Positions 50,617 through 59,019 of a stretch of 64,000 nucleotides of DNA are shown here, one piece after another (position 1 is the first letter of the stretch; every line of letters begins with the position of its first letter). The stretch is from Tropicibacter sp. Alg240-R139 (GTDB lineage: Bacteria; Pseudomonadota; Alphaproteobacteria; Rhodobacterales; Rhodobacteraceae). Made by a program: the position numbers and the translations under genes. The stretch spans positions 25,207 through 89,206 of the forward strand of contig NZ_UNRA01000008.1 in NCBI RefSeq assembly GCF_900537075.1, given 5' to 3'. Below the pieces are notes generated by a model. The model was not told the origin of the DNA and ran no database searches. It saw only the letters and a list, made by a program, of their open reading frames with translations.

Positions 50617-52680
50617 TCAATAGGCCTCCATATTGCCCAGCAGAAGCGAGTGCATATCGGTGCTGAAGGCGCCATCGGTGGCGGTGACCGTGGTGCCAGT
50701 ATTGTAATTGACCGATGTGGGCGTGATCCCCGACAGGTCCGCATTGGCATCCAGAAACAGCCATTCGGGGGCCGATGTCCCCTCAAGCCCCACGGCCGCG
50801 CGCAGCACATCCAGCGCGTCGAGTGCATTGATCGTGCCGTCGCGGGTGATGTCTGCTGCAATCAGGTTCAGCCCTGAGGCCGCCCCCCAGGTCGGATCCA
50901 GCCCCACCGCGATGCGCAGAACCTGCAGCGCATCAAACGCGGTGATCTCAGCACTGGCGGTGGAATAGGATTTGACGATGTCGAGCGTGCCGCTGCTGCT
51001 GCCCGAGAGGCCGAGGTTGAAATTGCCGGTGGCGTCGGCCTGTGCCGTTATCATGCTGCCGCCCGAGGGGGTGAAGCGGACCTCGGCATCGCTCAGCGCA
51101 GCATTGGCGCTGCCCGTGGCCACGGTGATTTGCCCCACCACCCCGGGTGAGCCAATCGAGATGGCGGGCGTACCGCCGCCCCCGCCCGTTCCCCCGATGC
51201 CGATGATCGGAACATGGTCCGGCCCGGTGAACTCTCCGCCGAAAATGGTGCTCGCTTCAAGCGAAGTGCCCGAGGCCGAATTGATCACGATGGTGTTGTC
51301 GCGATAGGTGATCTGCGCGCCCTGCCCGGTAGAGGTGATCGACAGCTGTCCGACATTGCGCAGCATCGGATAGTCAAACAGATCCAATCGGTCGATCCCG
51401 GCCTCGAAATCGGTGATCGTGGTGGTGCCCGATCCGTCGCGCATGACAAAGATGTCAGCTTGGCTGCCACCCGACATGGTGGTCGTTCCCGTGGCCGCGA
51501 TCAGGATGTCACTGCCTGCCCCGCCTGACAGGGTGGCATCCCCGGTGAGCCCCATCAGCATGTCGTCACTGCTGCTGCCGGTCACGGTGCCGGTCCCTTG
51601 TAATACATATCCCAACGAGCCCAATGAGACCGACATCTGGGTCACGCCCGCGTCCTCTTGTGAACTGGCAAAGATCTGCAGGTCTGTGCCCACATAAGCT
51701 GCCGCGATGGCCTCAATGTTCTGCAACCCGGTCTGGGTGGTGTCGGCAAAGCTTTCCAAATGGATCAGCTTGCCATGCGGCGTCAGGGTGAACAGGCTCA
51801 ACCCGTCGTCACCGCCACCTGCAACAACAAAGACACGGTCCTGAACCTGCACCATTGCCAGATCCTGCACCTTTTCGAACCGGGTGCTCAGCGTATCCAG
51901 AAGATGGTCGGTCGGCACCAGCCGACCATCGATCCCCAGGCGCATGACGCTAAGCGAATTGCTGCCCGAAGCCGCCACGATGACCCAGGATTCGCCGTAA
52001 GCCTGCACCACCTCGATCGCGGTGATATCTGCCAGCCCCAACCCGTATTCGGCACCGCTGGTACTGGGGGATGACAGCGTGCCACTGTTTGTGTCGATGC
52101 CGTAAGCCACCACATTGTGCGATACCGGGTCGGCGGCGACGACATAGGTGCTGCCACCGGTTTCAAGCGTCTTGAGCGCAACCGCCTGCCCCGCCTCGCT
52201 GCCGATCAGGGTCAGCGTGCCGTCGGATTCGATCCGGTAGGTGGCGATGCGATCAGTCTCGTCATGGGCGATGGCCAGGAACCCGTTGCCGGCCCCTGTC
52301 ACCTGGGTCATCGCATCAATGTCACCGCCGCCGCTTAAGGTCACAGTCTCGCGCAGACTGCCAATGTCGCCACCTGCATTCAGGGTATAGCTGACCAACC
52401 CCGTGGCAGTGTCCACATCCAGCGCCAGATGCTCGGTGCCCGCGATGGTGACCGGCATGATCCGGCGCGCCACCTGGCTGGTGATTGAACTGGCATAGGC
52501 CTGATCGTCATACAGCACCGGACTGCCACCCGATTGCAGACGCCAGGCCGTGATGCCGCCATTCACCCCACTGGCCGCATAAAGATACGTTTGGCCATTA
52601 AACGTTTTTAAAGCCAGATCACCGATACCGGTATCGAACCCAGCCGATCCCGTTGTCGTAATGCCTACGAATTGAAACAT
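50617..52680 (-). CDS. Secreted beta-propeller/RTX protein with C-terminal dockerin-like repeats
   Basis: 687 residues. Residues about 1-340 look like repeated propeller blades (DLALKTFNGQTYLYAASG, TYVVAADPVSHNVVAYGID). Around 390-470 are RTX-type repeats (GGAGSDILIAATG, SGGSQADIFVMRDGSGT, ITDFEAGIDRLDL). The C-terminal 130 residues hold two dockerin-like units: ITAFDALQVLRIAVGL (partial) and DITRDGTINALDALDVLRAAVGL, whose D-x-T-x-DG-x2-N-x2-D loop matches the calcium-binding dockerin type I pattern. A carboxypeptidase-regulatory-like Ig segment precedes them. Start at 52680 with AGGGGTG upstream. No Sec signal; likely exported by the divergent type I system. Confidence 0.72.
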   Translation of the reverse strand: MFQFVGITTTGSAGFDTGIGDLALKTFNGQTYLYAASGVNGGITAWRLQSGGSPVLYDDQAYASSITSQVARRIMPVTIAGTEHLALDVDTATGLVSYTLNAGGDIGSLRETVTLSGGGDIDAMTQVTGAGNGFLAIAHDETDRIATYRIESDGTLTLIGSEAGQAVALKTLETGGSTYVVAADPVSHNVVAYGIDTNSGTLSSPSTSGAEYGLGLADITAIEVVQAYGESWVIVAASGSNSLSVMRLGIDGRLVPTDHLLDTLSTRFEKVQDLAMVQVQDRVFVVAGGGDDGLSLFTLTPHGKLIHLESFADTTQTGLQNIEAIAAAYVGTDLQIFASSQEDAGVTQMSVSLGSLGYVLQGTGTVTGSSSDDMLMGLTGDATLSGGAGSDILIAATGTTTMSGGSQADIFVMRDGSGTTTITDFEAGIDRLDLFDYPMLRNVGQLSITSTGQGAQITYRDNTIVINSASGTSLEASTIFGGEFTGPDHVPIIGIGGTGGGGGTPAISIGSPGVVGQITVATGSANAALSDAEVRFTPSGGSMITAQADATGNFNLGLSGSSSGTLDIVKSYSTASAEITAFDALQVLRIAVGLDPTWGAASGLNLIAADITRDGTINALDALDVLRAAVGLEGTSAPEWLFLDANADLSGITPTSVNYNTGTTVTATDGAFSTDMHSLLLGNMEAY

Positions 52681-52942
52681 GGAACACACCCCTAACCACG
52701 CACTGGAAACAGTCTGGACCAGGGGCAAGGCAGATCCGGGACCGGAATTGTGGTGAGAAGGGGGCCTTTGGCCTCAGATTAACTCAATTTTGAGAGGTGA
52801 AGCCGCGCAGCAAAACGGGGCGGATCATGTCGCAAGCAGCGTTCGTTCCGATGCCCCGATCAGTGCAGGACCCCAGGGGGAAAACGGGTCCGGCGGTCAT
52901 CTTCACCATGGCAGACAGCCTTTGCAGCGTACGAGGACAACG
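52681..52942. other. Divergent region between the dockerin-type and adhesin genes
   Basis: 262 bp with no recognisable gene. It must hold the promoters of both divergent genes, so they may be co-regulated. I could not place -35/-10 elements with confidence. Confidence 0.5.
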
Positions 52943-55900
52943 ATGAAGACGCCAATTTCGACACAGGACAAAACCGCGGCGGACCAACAAGACGATGGTG
53001 CGCGCAAACATTTCATTCGCAAGTGGCTGGACCGGAAATGGCAGGGTTTTGCCAAGACCGGGCTTGGCAGTCTGTTGCTCGCTTTGCCTGCTCTGGCGCA
53101 GGCCTCGACCCCCAATGACGCGTATCTGGATGTGGACACGATGGCCAATGTGCGCTCGGTCCAGACGCTCAGCGATGGCAGTGTCCAGCTGACTCTGCTC
53201 GATGGGCGTCAGGTGATCGTGCAAGCGGCGGATGTGCGCATTCTGGATGCCGATCAGATCTTGATCTCGGGCGAGGCTGCGGCCGAAATTGCCCAACTGG
53301 CGGCCGACACTGCAGGCGGCGGTGATGGCGGCGCGGGCGGTGCCTCGGGTCTGGGCGGTGCGGGCGCGGCCCTGGCCGGACTTGGCGTTGCCGGCGCAGT
53401 CGGTGGCGGCGGAGGCGGCGGCGGCGGTGCGGCCCCTGCCCCCCCACCGCTGACGCTCAGCGATCTGACCAGCACGGGCCTGACCAATACCAGCACCGGC
53501 ACCACCGTGCCGGCCGGAACCGAGAATGTCGTCGTCACCATTGGCAGTTTCAGCAAGACCGTCACCCCAGACGAAGACGGTAATTGGACCCTGACGTTGA
53601 CCCAGGCCGAAGCCGCCGCGCTACCCCAGGGCGCAACCACGGTCGAAGTGGCGTATGAAAACGCAGCCGGGAATATTTTTGGCACTGAAACAGTTACTTA
53701 CACCATCGACACGTTGCCGCCAACGCTCACCATCAACACCATTGCAAGCGACGCGATCGTGAACGCGGCCGAGGCGGGAAGCGATCTGAACATCACCGGC
53801 ACCACCGATGTCGAGGATGGTCAGACCGTGACTGTTACCCTCAATGGCCAGACTTATACCGGCACTGCCAGTGGCGGTGCCTGGAGCGTGACCGTGCCCA
53901 CCGCTGCTCTGGCAGCTTTGGGTGATGGGGCAAGTGTGACAGTGACGGCAGATGTCACGGATGTCGCGGGTAACCCGGCGGCCCAGGCCAGTAGCGCGCT
54001 GAGCACCGATTTCACCGCACCCACCGTGACCATGAATGCGGTTGCTGATGGTACCATCAATCTGATCGACCAGGGGCGCGATCTGCAGATCACCGGTACA
54101 ACAACGGCAGCAGACGGGGATCCGGTCGTCGTGAGCTTCAACGGTCAAAACTATGGGGGCGCGGCCAATGGCGGCACCTGGGGCGTGACTATCCCGCAGG
54201 CTGATCTGGCGGGTTTGACCACCGGGACCGATATCGCCGTCAGCGTCACGGTGACGGACGCGGCCGGCAACACTTCGACCGCGGTCACGGCCTCGGTGCC
54301 GGTGGATCTAACTGGGCCGTCTCTCACCCTCGCCGACCTGCCGTTTGGGACTGCACTGAGTGCAGCCGAAGCCGGAGCAGACGTGACCGTCAGCGGTACG
54401 ACGAACAATGTTCCCGACGGTCAGGCCGTCACTGTCACCTTAAACGGTCAGACCTATACGGGCGCCGTGTCGGGCGGCAGCTGGAGCGTGACCATTCCTG
54501 CCGCCGATCTGGGCGCGCTGACCAATAGCGGAGCGTACACATTGACGGCGGATGTGTCGGACACCGATGGCATAGCGGCCCCACAGGTTTCGTCCGGGTT
54601 CCTCGCCGATTTCACCGCACCCACCCTGACAATCACCTCGCTGTCGTCTGGGGCCGTGATGAACGCGGCCGAAGCGGGCACGGATCTGACGGTCTCTGGC
54701 ACCACCGATGCCGAGGATGGGCAGACCGTGACCGTCACCCTGAACAGTCAGACCTATACCGGTACGGTGTCGGGCGGCAGCTGGTCGGTCACCGTTCCGG
54801 CCGCAAGTTTGAGCGCATTGACGGATGGCGCAACCATCCCGCTCACGGCTGATGTCACGGACGTCGCAGGCAACGCGGCCATCCAGGCCAGCAGCAGCTT
54901 TGACACCGATTTCACCGCGCACACCGTGACGCTCACCGCACTGTCGGACGGGGCGGTGATGAATGCCGCCGAACAGGGCACCGACTTGACCATGACCGGC
55001 GGCTCGGACGCACCCGATGGCACCCAGGTTACGGTCTCCTTGGTTCGCTCGGACGGCACGGTTGACGCCAGTGGCACCGCCACTGTGACCGGTGGGGCCT
55101 GGTCGCTAACGATCCCGGCTGCCAGCCTGGCCGCCTTGCAAGACGGGCAGACCTATACGGCCAAGGCGGATGTCGCGGATGACGCCGGCAACGTGGGCAG
55201 CGCCACATCCAGCTTTGCGACCGATTTCACCGCACCCACCCTTACCCTGAACGCGCTCAGCGTCGGCGGTGTGCTCGATGCGATCGAGCGCAAGAGCGAC
55301 CTGGCCGTTTCAGGCACCACCGATGCCGAGGACGGGCAAACCGTCACCGTCACCCTTAATGGGCAGACCTACACGGCGACCGCGAGCGGCGGCGCCTGGG
55401 GCGTGACCATCCCGCAGGCCGATCTGGCCACGCTGGCGGACACGACGGATTACACGCTGAGTGCAAATATCTCTGACGCGGCAGGCAATGCTGCGACACA
55501 AGCCAGCGCCGGGTTGAGCACTGATTTCCGCCCGATCCTGACTCTCAACGATGTAGGGTCCAATGACGCCGTGGTGCTTTCGACCGCCAAGGCCAGTGGC
55601 CTGACGGTTTCGGGTTCTTCTGCCGAACTTGCAGCGGGGCAATCCGTGGATGTCACCTTGAATGGCACTCTGGTGGGCTCCGCCACCATCGCCTCGAACG
55701 GCAGCTGGTCCCTGGCCATCCCAGCCTCCAGTTTCGCGGCGATCACCGCCGGAACCGATCTGACCTTTACGGCCAATGCATCCGTTACAGGCGGGCGCGA
55801 TCCCCTGCCCGCAAGCGACACGGCCGTGGCCTATGAGGCAGGTGCTTATGTGGTTTCCGAGGTCTCACGCGATGGCTCGACCATCACCTTTGCCATGTAT

Positions 55901-56740
55901 GCCGACCCGGATCGCGATGTCTCGGGCGGGCTGGCCGTGACCTCGCAGATGACGTTTGATTCCAGTGTCGTCGCCTTTGACGCGGGATCGGTCAACGCCA
56001 ACAACGCCTTCAGCCTGTTCCTGGCCAACCCCGCAGATGCCTCGACGGTGAACTTTGCAGGCGCCGCCACCAGCTTTGGTGATCTTTCGTCCCCGCTGGT
56101 GACATTCGAGATGACCGTGCAGGACGCCAGCAAACCCATCGTGCTGAAACTCACCACGCCTGATGGCGGGTCCACGACGTTGCAGTTCGGCACCGATGGC
56201 GCCGACACGCTAACGGCCGAGGATGTCAGCAATGTCATCCAGGGCGGCGGTGGCAATGACAGTATTGACGTCTCCGAAGGCGGCCGCCACGTGGTGGTGT
56301 TCGAGGCCGACCCAAGCGCCAATGGCACTGATACGGTCACCGGCTTCACCCTGGGGCCGGAGGGAGAAATCACCGATGCCATCACCTTCAGCGGGTTGGA
56401 TGTGTCGTCCTTGCGCGGGGCGGGCACGGGGGTCGAAACCCTGGCCAGCGGCAGCACCATTGGCACCGACACCGGTGTAGTGGGCTTTACCACTGCGGTG
56501 AGCGATCTGAACGCCGATACCCTGGCGGATGCGGCCGAGACCCTGGTGGACACCGATGCGGGCGATGTCTTCTATTTCATGGCCAGCGATGGCAGCAACG
56601 CGGCGATGGCGCGCGTGACCTTCTCGGATGCCGACACCGCCACGGCCGAAATCATGGGCACCTTCAACGGTCTGAGCGATCTCAGCACGCTGCATGCGGA
56701 CAACATCCTGCACACCGATCCAACCGGCGCGGCCGCCTGA
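52943..56740 (+). CDS. Large Ig-repeat surface adhesin with cohesin-like and RTX segments
   Basis: 1265 residues. The N-terminal 100 residues include a hydrophobic stretch (TGLGSLLLALPALAQAS) and a BapA-like prefix (GSVQLTLLDGRQVIVQAADV), then a Gly/Ala linker. Eight Ig-like (Big) repeats of about 100 residues fill nucleotides about 53459-55845. Residues about 964-1075 (SGGLAVTSQMTFDSSVVAF through SPLVTFEMTV) have the look of a cohesin fold. The C-terminal part has GGGGNDSIDVSEGG and a long acidic end typical of type I secretion substrates. ATG 52943 with GAGGA upstream. Followed by its export genes. Confidence 0.78.
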   Translation: MKTPISTQDKTAADQQDDGARKHFIRKWLDRKWQGFAKTGLGSLLLALPALAQASTPNDAYLDVDTMANVRSVQTLSDGSVQLTLLDGRQVIVQAADVRILDADQILISGEAAAEIAQLAADTAGGGDGGAGGASGLGGAGAALAGLGVAGAVGGGGGGGGGAAPAPPPLTLSDLTSTGLTNTSTGTTVPAGTENVVVTIGSFSKTVTPDEDGNWTLTLTQAEAAALPQGATTVEVAYENAAGNIFGTETVTYTIDTLPPTLTINTIASDAIVNAAEAGSDLNITGTTDVEDGQTVTVTLNGQTYTGTASGGAWSVTVPTAALAALGDGASVTVTADVTDVAGNPAAQASSALSTDFTAPTVTMNAVADGTINLIDQGRDLQITGTTTAADGDPVVVSFNGQNYGGAANGGTWGVTIPQADLAGLTTGTDIAVSVTVTDAAGNTSTAVTASVPVDLTGPSLTLADLPFGTALSAAEAGADVTVSGTTNNVPDGQAVTVTLNGQTYTGAVSGGSWSVTIPAADLGALTNSGAYTLTADVSDTDGIAAPQVSSGFLADFTAPTLTITSLSSGAVMNAAEAGTDLTVSGTTDAEDGQTVTVTLNSQTYTGTVSGGSWSVTVPAASLSALTDGATIPLTADVTDVAGNAAIQASSSFDTDFTAHTVTLTALSDGAVMNAAEQGTDLTMTGGSDAPDGTQVTVSLVRSDGTVDASGTATVTGGAWSLTIPAASLAALQDGQTYTAKADVADDAGNVGSATSSFATDFTAPTLTLNALSVGGVLDAIERKSDLAVSGTTDAEDGQTVTVTLNGQTYTATASGGAWGVTIPQADLATLADTTDYTLSANISDAAGNAATQASAGLSTDFRPILTLNDVGSNDAVVLSTAKASGLTVSGSSAELAAGQSVDVTLNGTLVGSATIASNGSWSLAIPASSFAAITAGTDLTFTANASVTGGRDPLPASDTAVAYEAGAYVVSEVSRDGSTITFAMYADPDRDVSGGLAVTSQMTFDSSVVAFDAGSVNANNAFSLFLANPADASTVNFAGAATSFGDLSSPLVTFEMTVQDASKPIVLKLTTPDGGSTTLQFGTDGADTLTAEDVSNVIQGGGGNDSIDVSEGGRHVVVFEADPSANGTDTVTGFTLGPEGEITDAITFSGLDVSSLRGAGTGVETLASGSTIGTDTGVVGFTTAVSDLNADTLADAAETLVDTDAGDVFYFMASDGSNAAMARVTFSDADTATAEIMGTFNGLSDLSTLHADNILHTDPTGAAA
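53723..55845 (+). repeat. Tandem Ig-domain repeats, period about 300 bp
   Basis: Repeat starts by eye at 53723, 54023, 54320, 54623, 54923, 55238 and 55535. Each unit encodes a DGQTVTVTLNGQTYT core and ends near DFTAP. Length steps are whole codons. They are coding repeats, subject to copy-number change by recombination. Confidence 0.8.
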
Positions 56741-56754
56741 CGCAGAAACAGCAC

Positions 56755-56785
56755 TGGCGGGCCCGAACAAACACGGGGCCCGCCA
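56755..56785 (+). other. Intercistronic stem-loop between adhesin and export genes
   Basis: TGGCGGGCCC pairs perfectly with GGGCCCGCCA over an 11-base loop, 14 bp after the adhesin stop. There is no T-run. It may end most transcripts or protect the abundant adhesin mRNA, giving less of the export proteins. Confidence 0.6.
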
Positions 56786-56821
56786 AACACATGTCGCAAC
56801 CAGACCGGGATGGACCCGCCA

Positions 56822-57709
56822 ATGGCACCACACACAGACCTTGTCCCGATCAGCAAGGCGCGGCACGGGCATCGGTTCTGGCGACGCTTTTCCTCGTATG
56901 ACTTTGCCCGCCCCCTGGCCGAGGTGCCCATCGTCGCCGAGGAAATCCTGCACTGCGCCAGCGCCTTTCCCGTTGCCTTTCGCCGCCACGGAGGAGGCAG
57001 CAGACCCGGCGTCACCCCGGTAGCCTTGCTATCGCTAATCCCTGACCAAGACAGCCCCTTTGTCAGCCACAACGGGCGGTGGCTGGGCACCTATGTGCCC
57101 TCGCAGCTGCGCAGCCACCCGTTTGCGTCCCATTCCACCGGTCAAGGCGATCAAAGGGCGGTTCTAATCAATGAAACCAGCGGGCTGATCACCGATGACC
57201 CCCGGGACGAGCCGTTTTTTGCCCCCGACGGCACGCTGGCCCCAGGGTTGGCCCAAGTGGTGCAGTTCTTCAGCACCCGTACGGCAGCCTTGCAGGCGAC
57301 CGATGTGCTCTGCGCCACGCTTGAGGCGATGGAGCTTTTCACGCCGCTCACCTCACACGAGGGGGTTGAATTGCCCCCGGGCCTGTTGACCATTGATGGC
57401 GCGGCGCTCAAGTCCCTGCCCGATGCGCATCTTGTCCTGCTGGCGCGCCAGGATGGCTTGCGTCTGATCCATGCCCATCAGGTGTCGTTGCAGCACTGTC
57501 TGTGGCTGGACAGGGCAAGCAGGCAGACGGGTCTTACGAAAGCCACACCTGACACAGATACAACCTCTCCGGGCAATGATGCGCTTGACGGGTTTCTCTC
57601 TGCTCTGGCACAAGCGCAGGAAAACGACGCAATGCCCGGACAACCGGGAGAGGAGAGCAAATGTCTACAGGTGAAGCCCCCTCTGCCAGAGCAGGGGTTG
57701 CCGGTCTGA
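56822..57709 (+). CDS. SapC-family protein
   Basis: 295 residues. HGHRFWRRFSSYDFARPLAEVPIVAEE at the start, and YVPSQLRSHPF in the middle, are characteristic of SapC proteins found beside S-layer or RTX/type I secretion genes. The molecular role is not established. Start at 56822 rather than 56810, since the SapC core begins there. Its 3' end overlaps the TolC-like gene by 49 bases. Confidence 0.78.
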   Translation: MAPHTDLVPISKARHGHRFWRRFSSYDFARPLAEVPIVAEEILHCASAFPVAFRRHGGGSRPGVTPVALLSLIPDQDSPFVSHNGRWLGTYVPSQLRSHPFASHSTGQGDQRAVLINETSGLITDDPRDEPFFAPDGTLAPGLAQVVQFFSTRTAALQATDVLCATLEAMELFTPLTSHEGVELPPGLLTIDGAALKSLPDAHLVLLARQDGLRLIHAHQVSLQHCLWLDRASRQTGLTKATPDTDTTSPGNDALDGFLSALAQAQENDAMPGQPGEESKCLQVKPPLPEQGLPV

Positions 57710-59019
57710 TCCTTCTGGCCCTGGCTGCCTGTGATATTGCGCCTGATCTTTCCACCGTCGAAGCCTCTTTTGCCACCGGCACTGCGGGTGCGGGGGCTGC
57801 GCAAATCGACAGTGCCCTGGCCAAAAGCAGCTTTGGCCAGCAGATCACCCAAGCCGTCAACACCAGCCCTGATCTGGCCCAAAGCAGCGTGCGCATCCGC
57901 GCCGCCCAAGCCGAGCAAGAGGCCGCCGAAGGCGCCTGGAAACCGCAGGTCTCGGTCGGCGTCAACGCAAGCTCGCGCCAGCAGACCGTGAGCGAGGCCA
58001 GCACCTCGCCCTATCTGCGAATCTCGCAGCTGGTTTATGACGGCGGTGCAGCCGCCGGCGATCAGACCGCTGCGCGCGCCCGTGTTCTGGAAAGCCGCGG
58101 CGATCAGCTGACAACAGCCGCCGCCGTCACGCTTGAAGCGATCGAATCCTATGTGATGGTGCTGGACCGGCGCAAACTGCTGTCCATCGCCCGCGACAAC
58201 GTCGCCACGCACGAGCGGCTGGAACGCCAGATCAGCGAACGCACCGACAGCGGTGCCGGGTCTGAGGCCGACGTACTGACTGCCCGCTCGCGCATGGCCG
58301 ATGCGCGTACGTTCTACGCCGATGCGCAGGCGCGCGCCGACCGGGCCGAGGCGCGCTTTCGCGAGGTCTTTGCCCGCGCGCCCGCCGCGCTGCCTCGCCC
58401 CCAAGCCGCCCCCGGTCTGACCCGCAGCGACAACGAGATTGTCGGCAACAGCCCCCGCGTGCGGGCGCTGACCGCCAGCCTGCGCGCGGCCGAGGCCGAT
58501 CTGATCGCCGCCAAGGCGCGCCGCCGTCCCAGCCTGGTGGCCGGCGCGCTTGGAGATCGCAATGCAAATGACGATCCGGACGTTTCCGTTGACCTATCGT
58601 TAAACTTTGATCTGGATACTTCTGGTCAGCGTCGCGCTGCTGTCAAAGCGGCCGAGGCCAGAGTGGAAGAAGTCCAATTCGAACGCGATTTGCTGATCCG
58701 CGAGATCGGTCGTGAACTGGAATTCATTCGGTCAGACCAGAAAGCCGGTGCAGAACGGCTGAGGGCTGCCCGAATTGCCGCAAAGGCCAATGCCGACAGT
58801 GTCGCGGCCGCACAGGAACAGTTCACTATCGGGCGTCGCAGCCTGATCGAGATTCTGGATGCACAGCGCGACTATGTCGGGGCGCAGGAACGGTTGATAT
58901 TGGCGGAGCAGAATTTCTTTCTGACCAATTATGCCGCGCTCAGCCTGACCGGTGACATCCTGGATGTATTTGGCATAGCCCTGACCGATTGGGGCGAAGA
59001 GGATGAGCCACCGTCATGA
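57661..59019 (+). CDS. TolC-like outer membrane efflux lipoprotein
   Basis: 452 residues. Signal peptide with lipobox LAAC (Cys24). Two TolC repeats: coiled-coil segments with TSPYLRISQLVYDGGAAAG and LSLNFDLDTSGQRRAAVKAAEARV, ending GRRSLIEILDAQRDYVGAQERL. It forms the outer membrane channel of the type I system. GGAGAGGAG precedes the ATG. Its stop overlaps the ABC exporter start (ATGA). Confidence 0.9.
   Translation: MSTGEAPSARAGVAGLILLALAACDIAPDLSTVEASFATGTAGAGAAQIDSALAKSSFGQQITQAVNTSPDLAQSSVRIRAAQAEQEAAEGAWKPQVSVGVNASSRQQTVSEASTSPYLRISQLVYDGGAAAGDQTAARARVLESRGDQLTTAAAVTLEAIESYVMVLDRRKLLSIARDNVATHERLERQISERTDSGAGSEADVLTARSRMADARTFYADAQARADRAEARFREVFARAPAALPRPQAAPGLTRSDNEIVGNSPRVRALTASLRAAEADLIAAKARRRPSLVAGALGDRNANDDPDVSVDLSLNFDLDTSGQRRAAVKAAEARVEEVQFERDLLIREIGRELEFIRSDQKAGAERLRAARIAAKANADSVAAAQEQFTIGRRSLIEILDAQRDYVGAQERLILAEQNFFLTNYAALSLTGDILDVFGIALTDWGEEDEPPS

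Noticed and set aside
53723..55845. Regular repeats considered as CRISPR-like or non-coding tandem repeats
   Set aside because: Units are about 300 bp, in frame and encode Ig-like domains.
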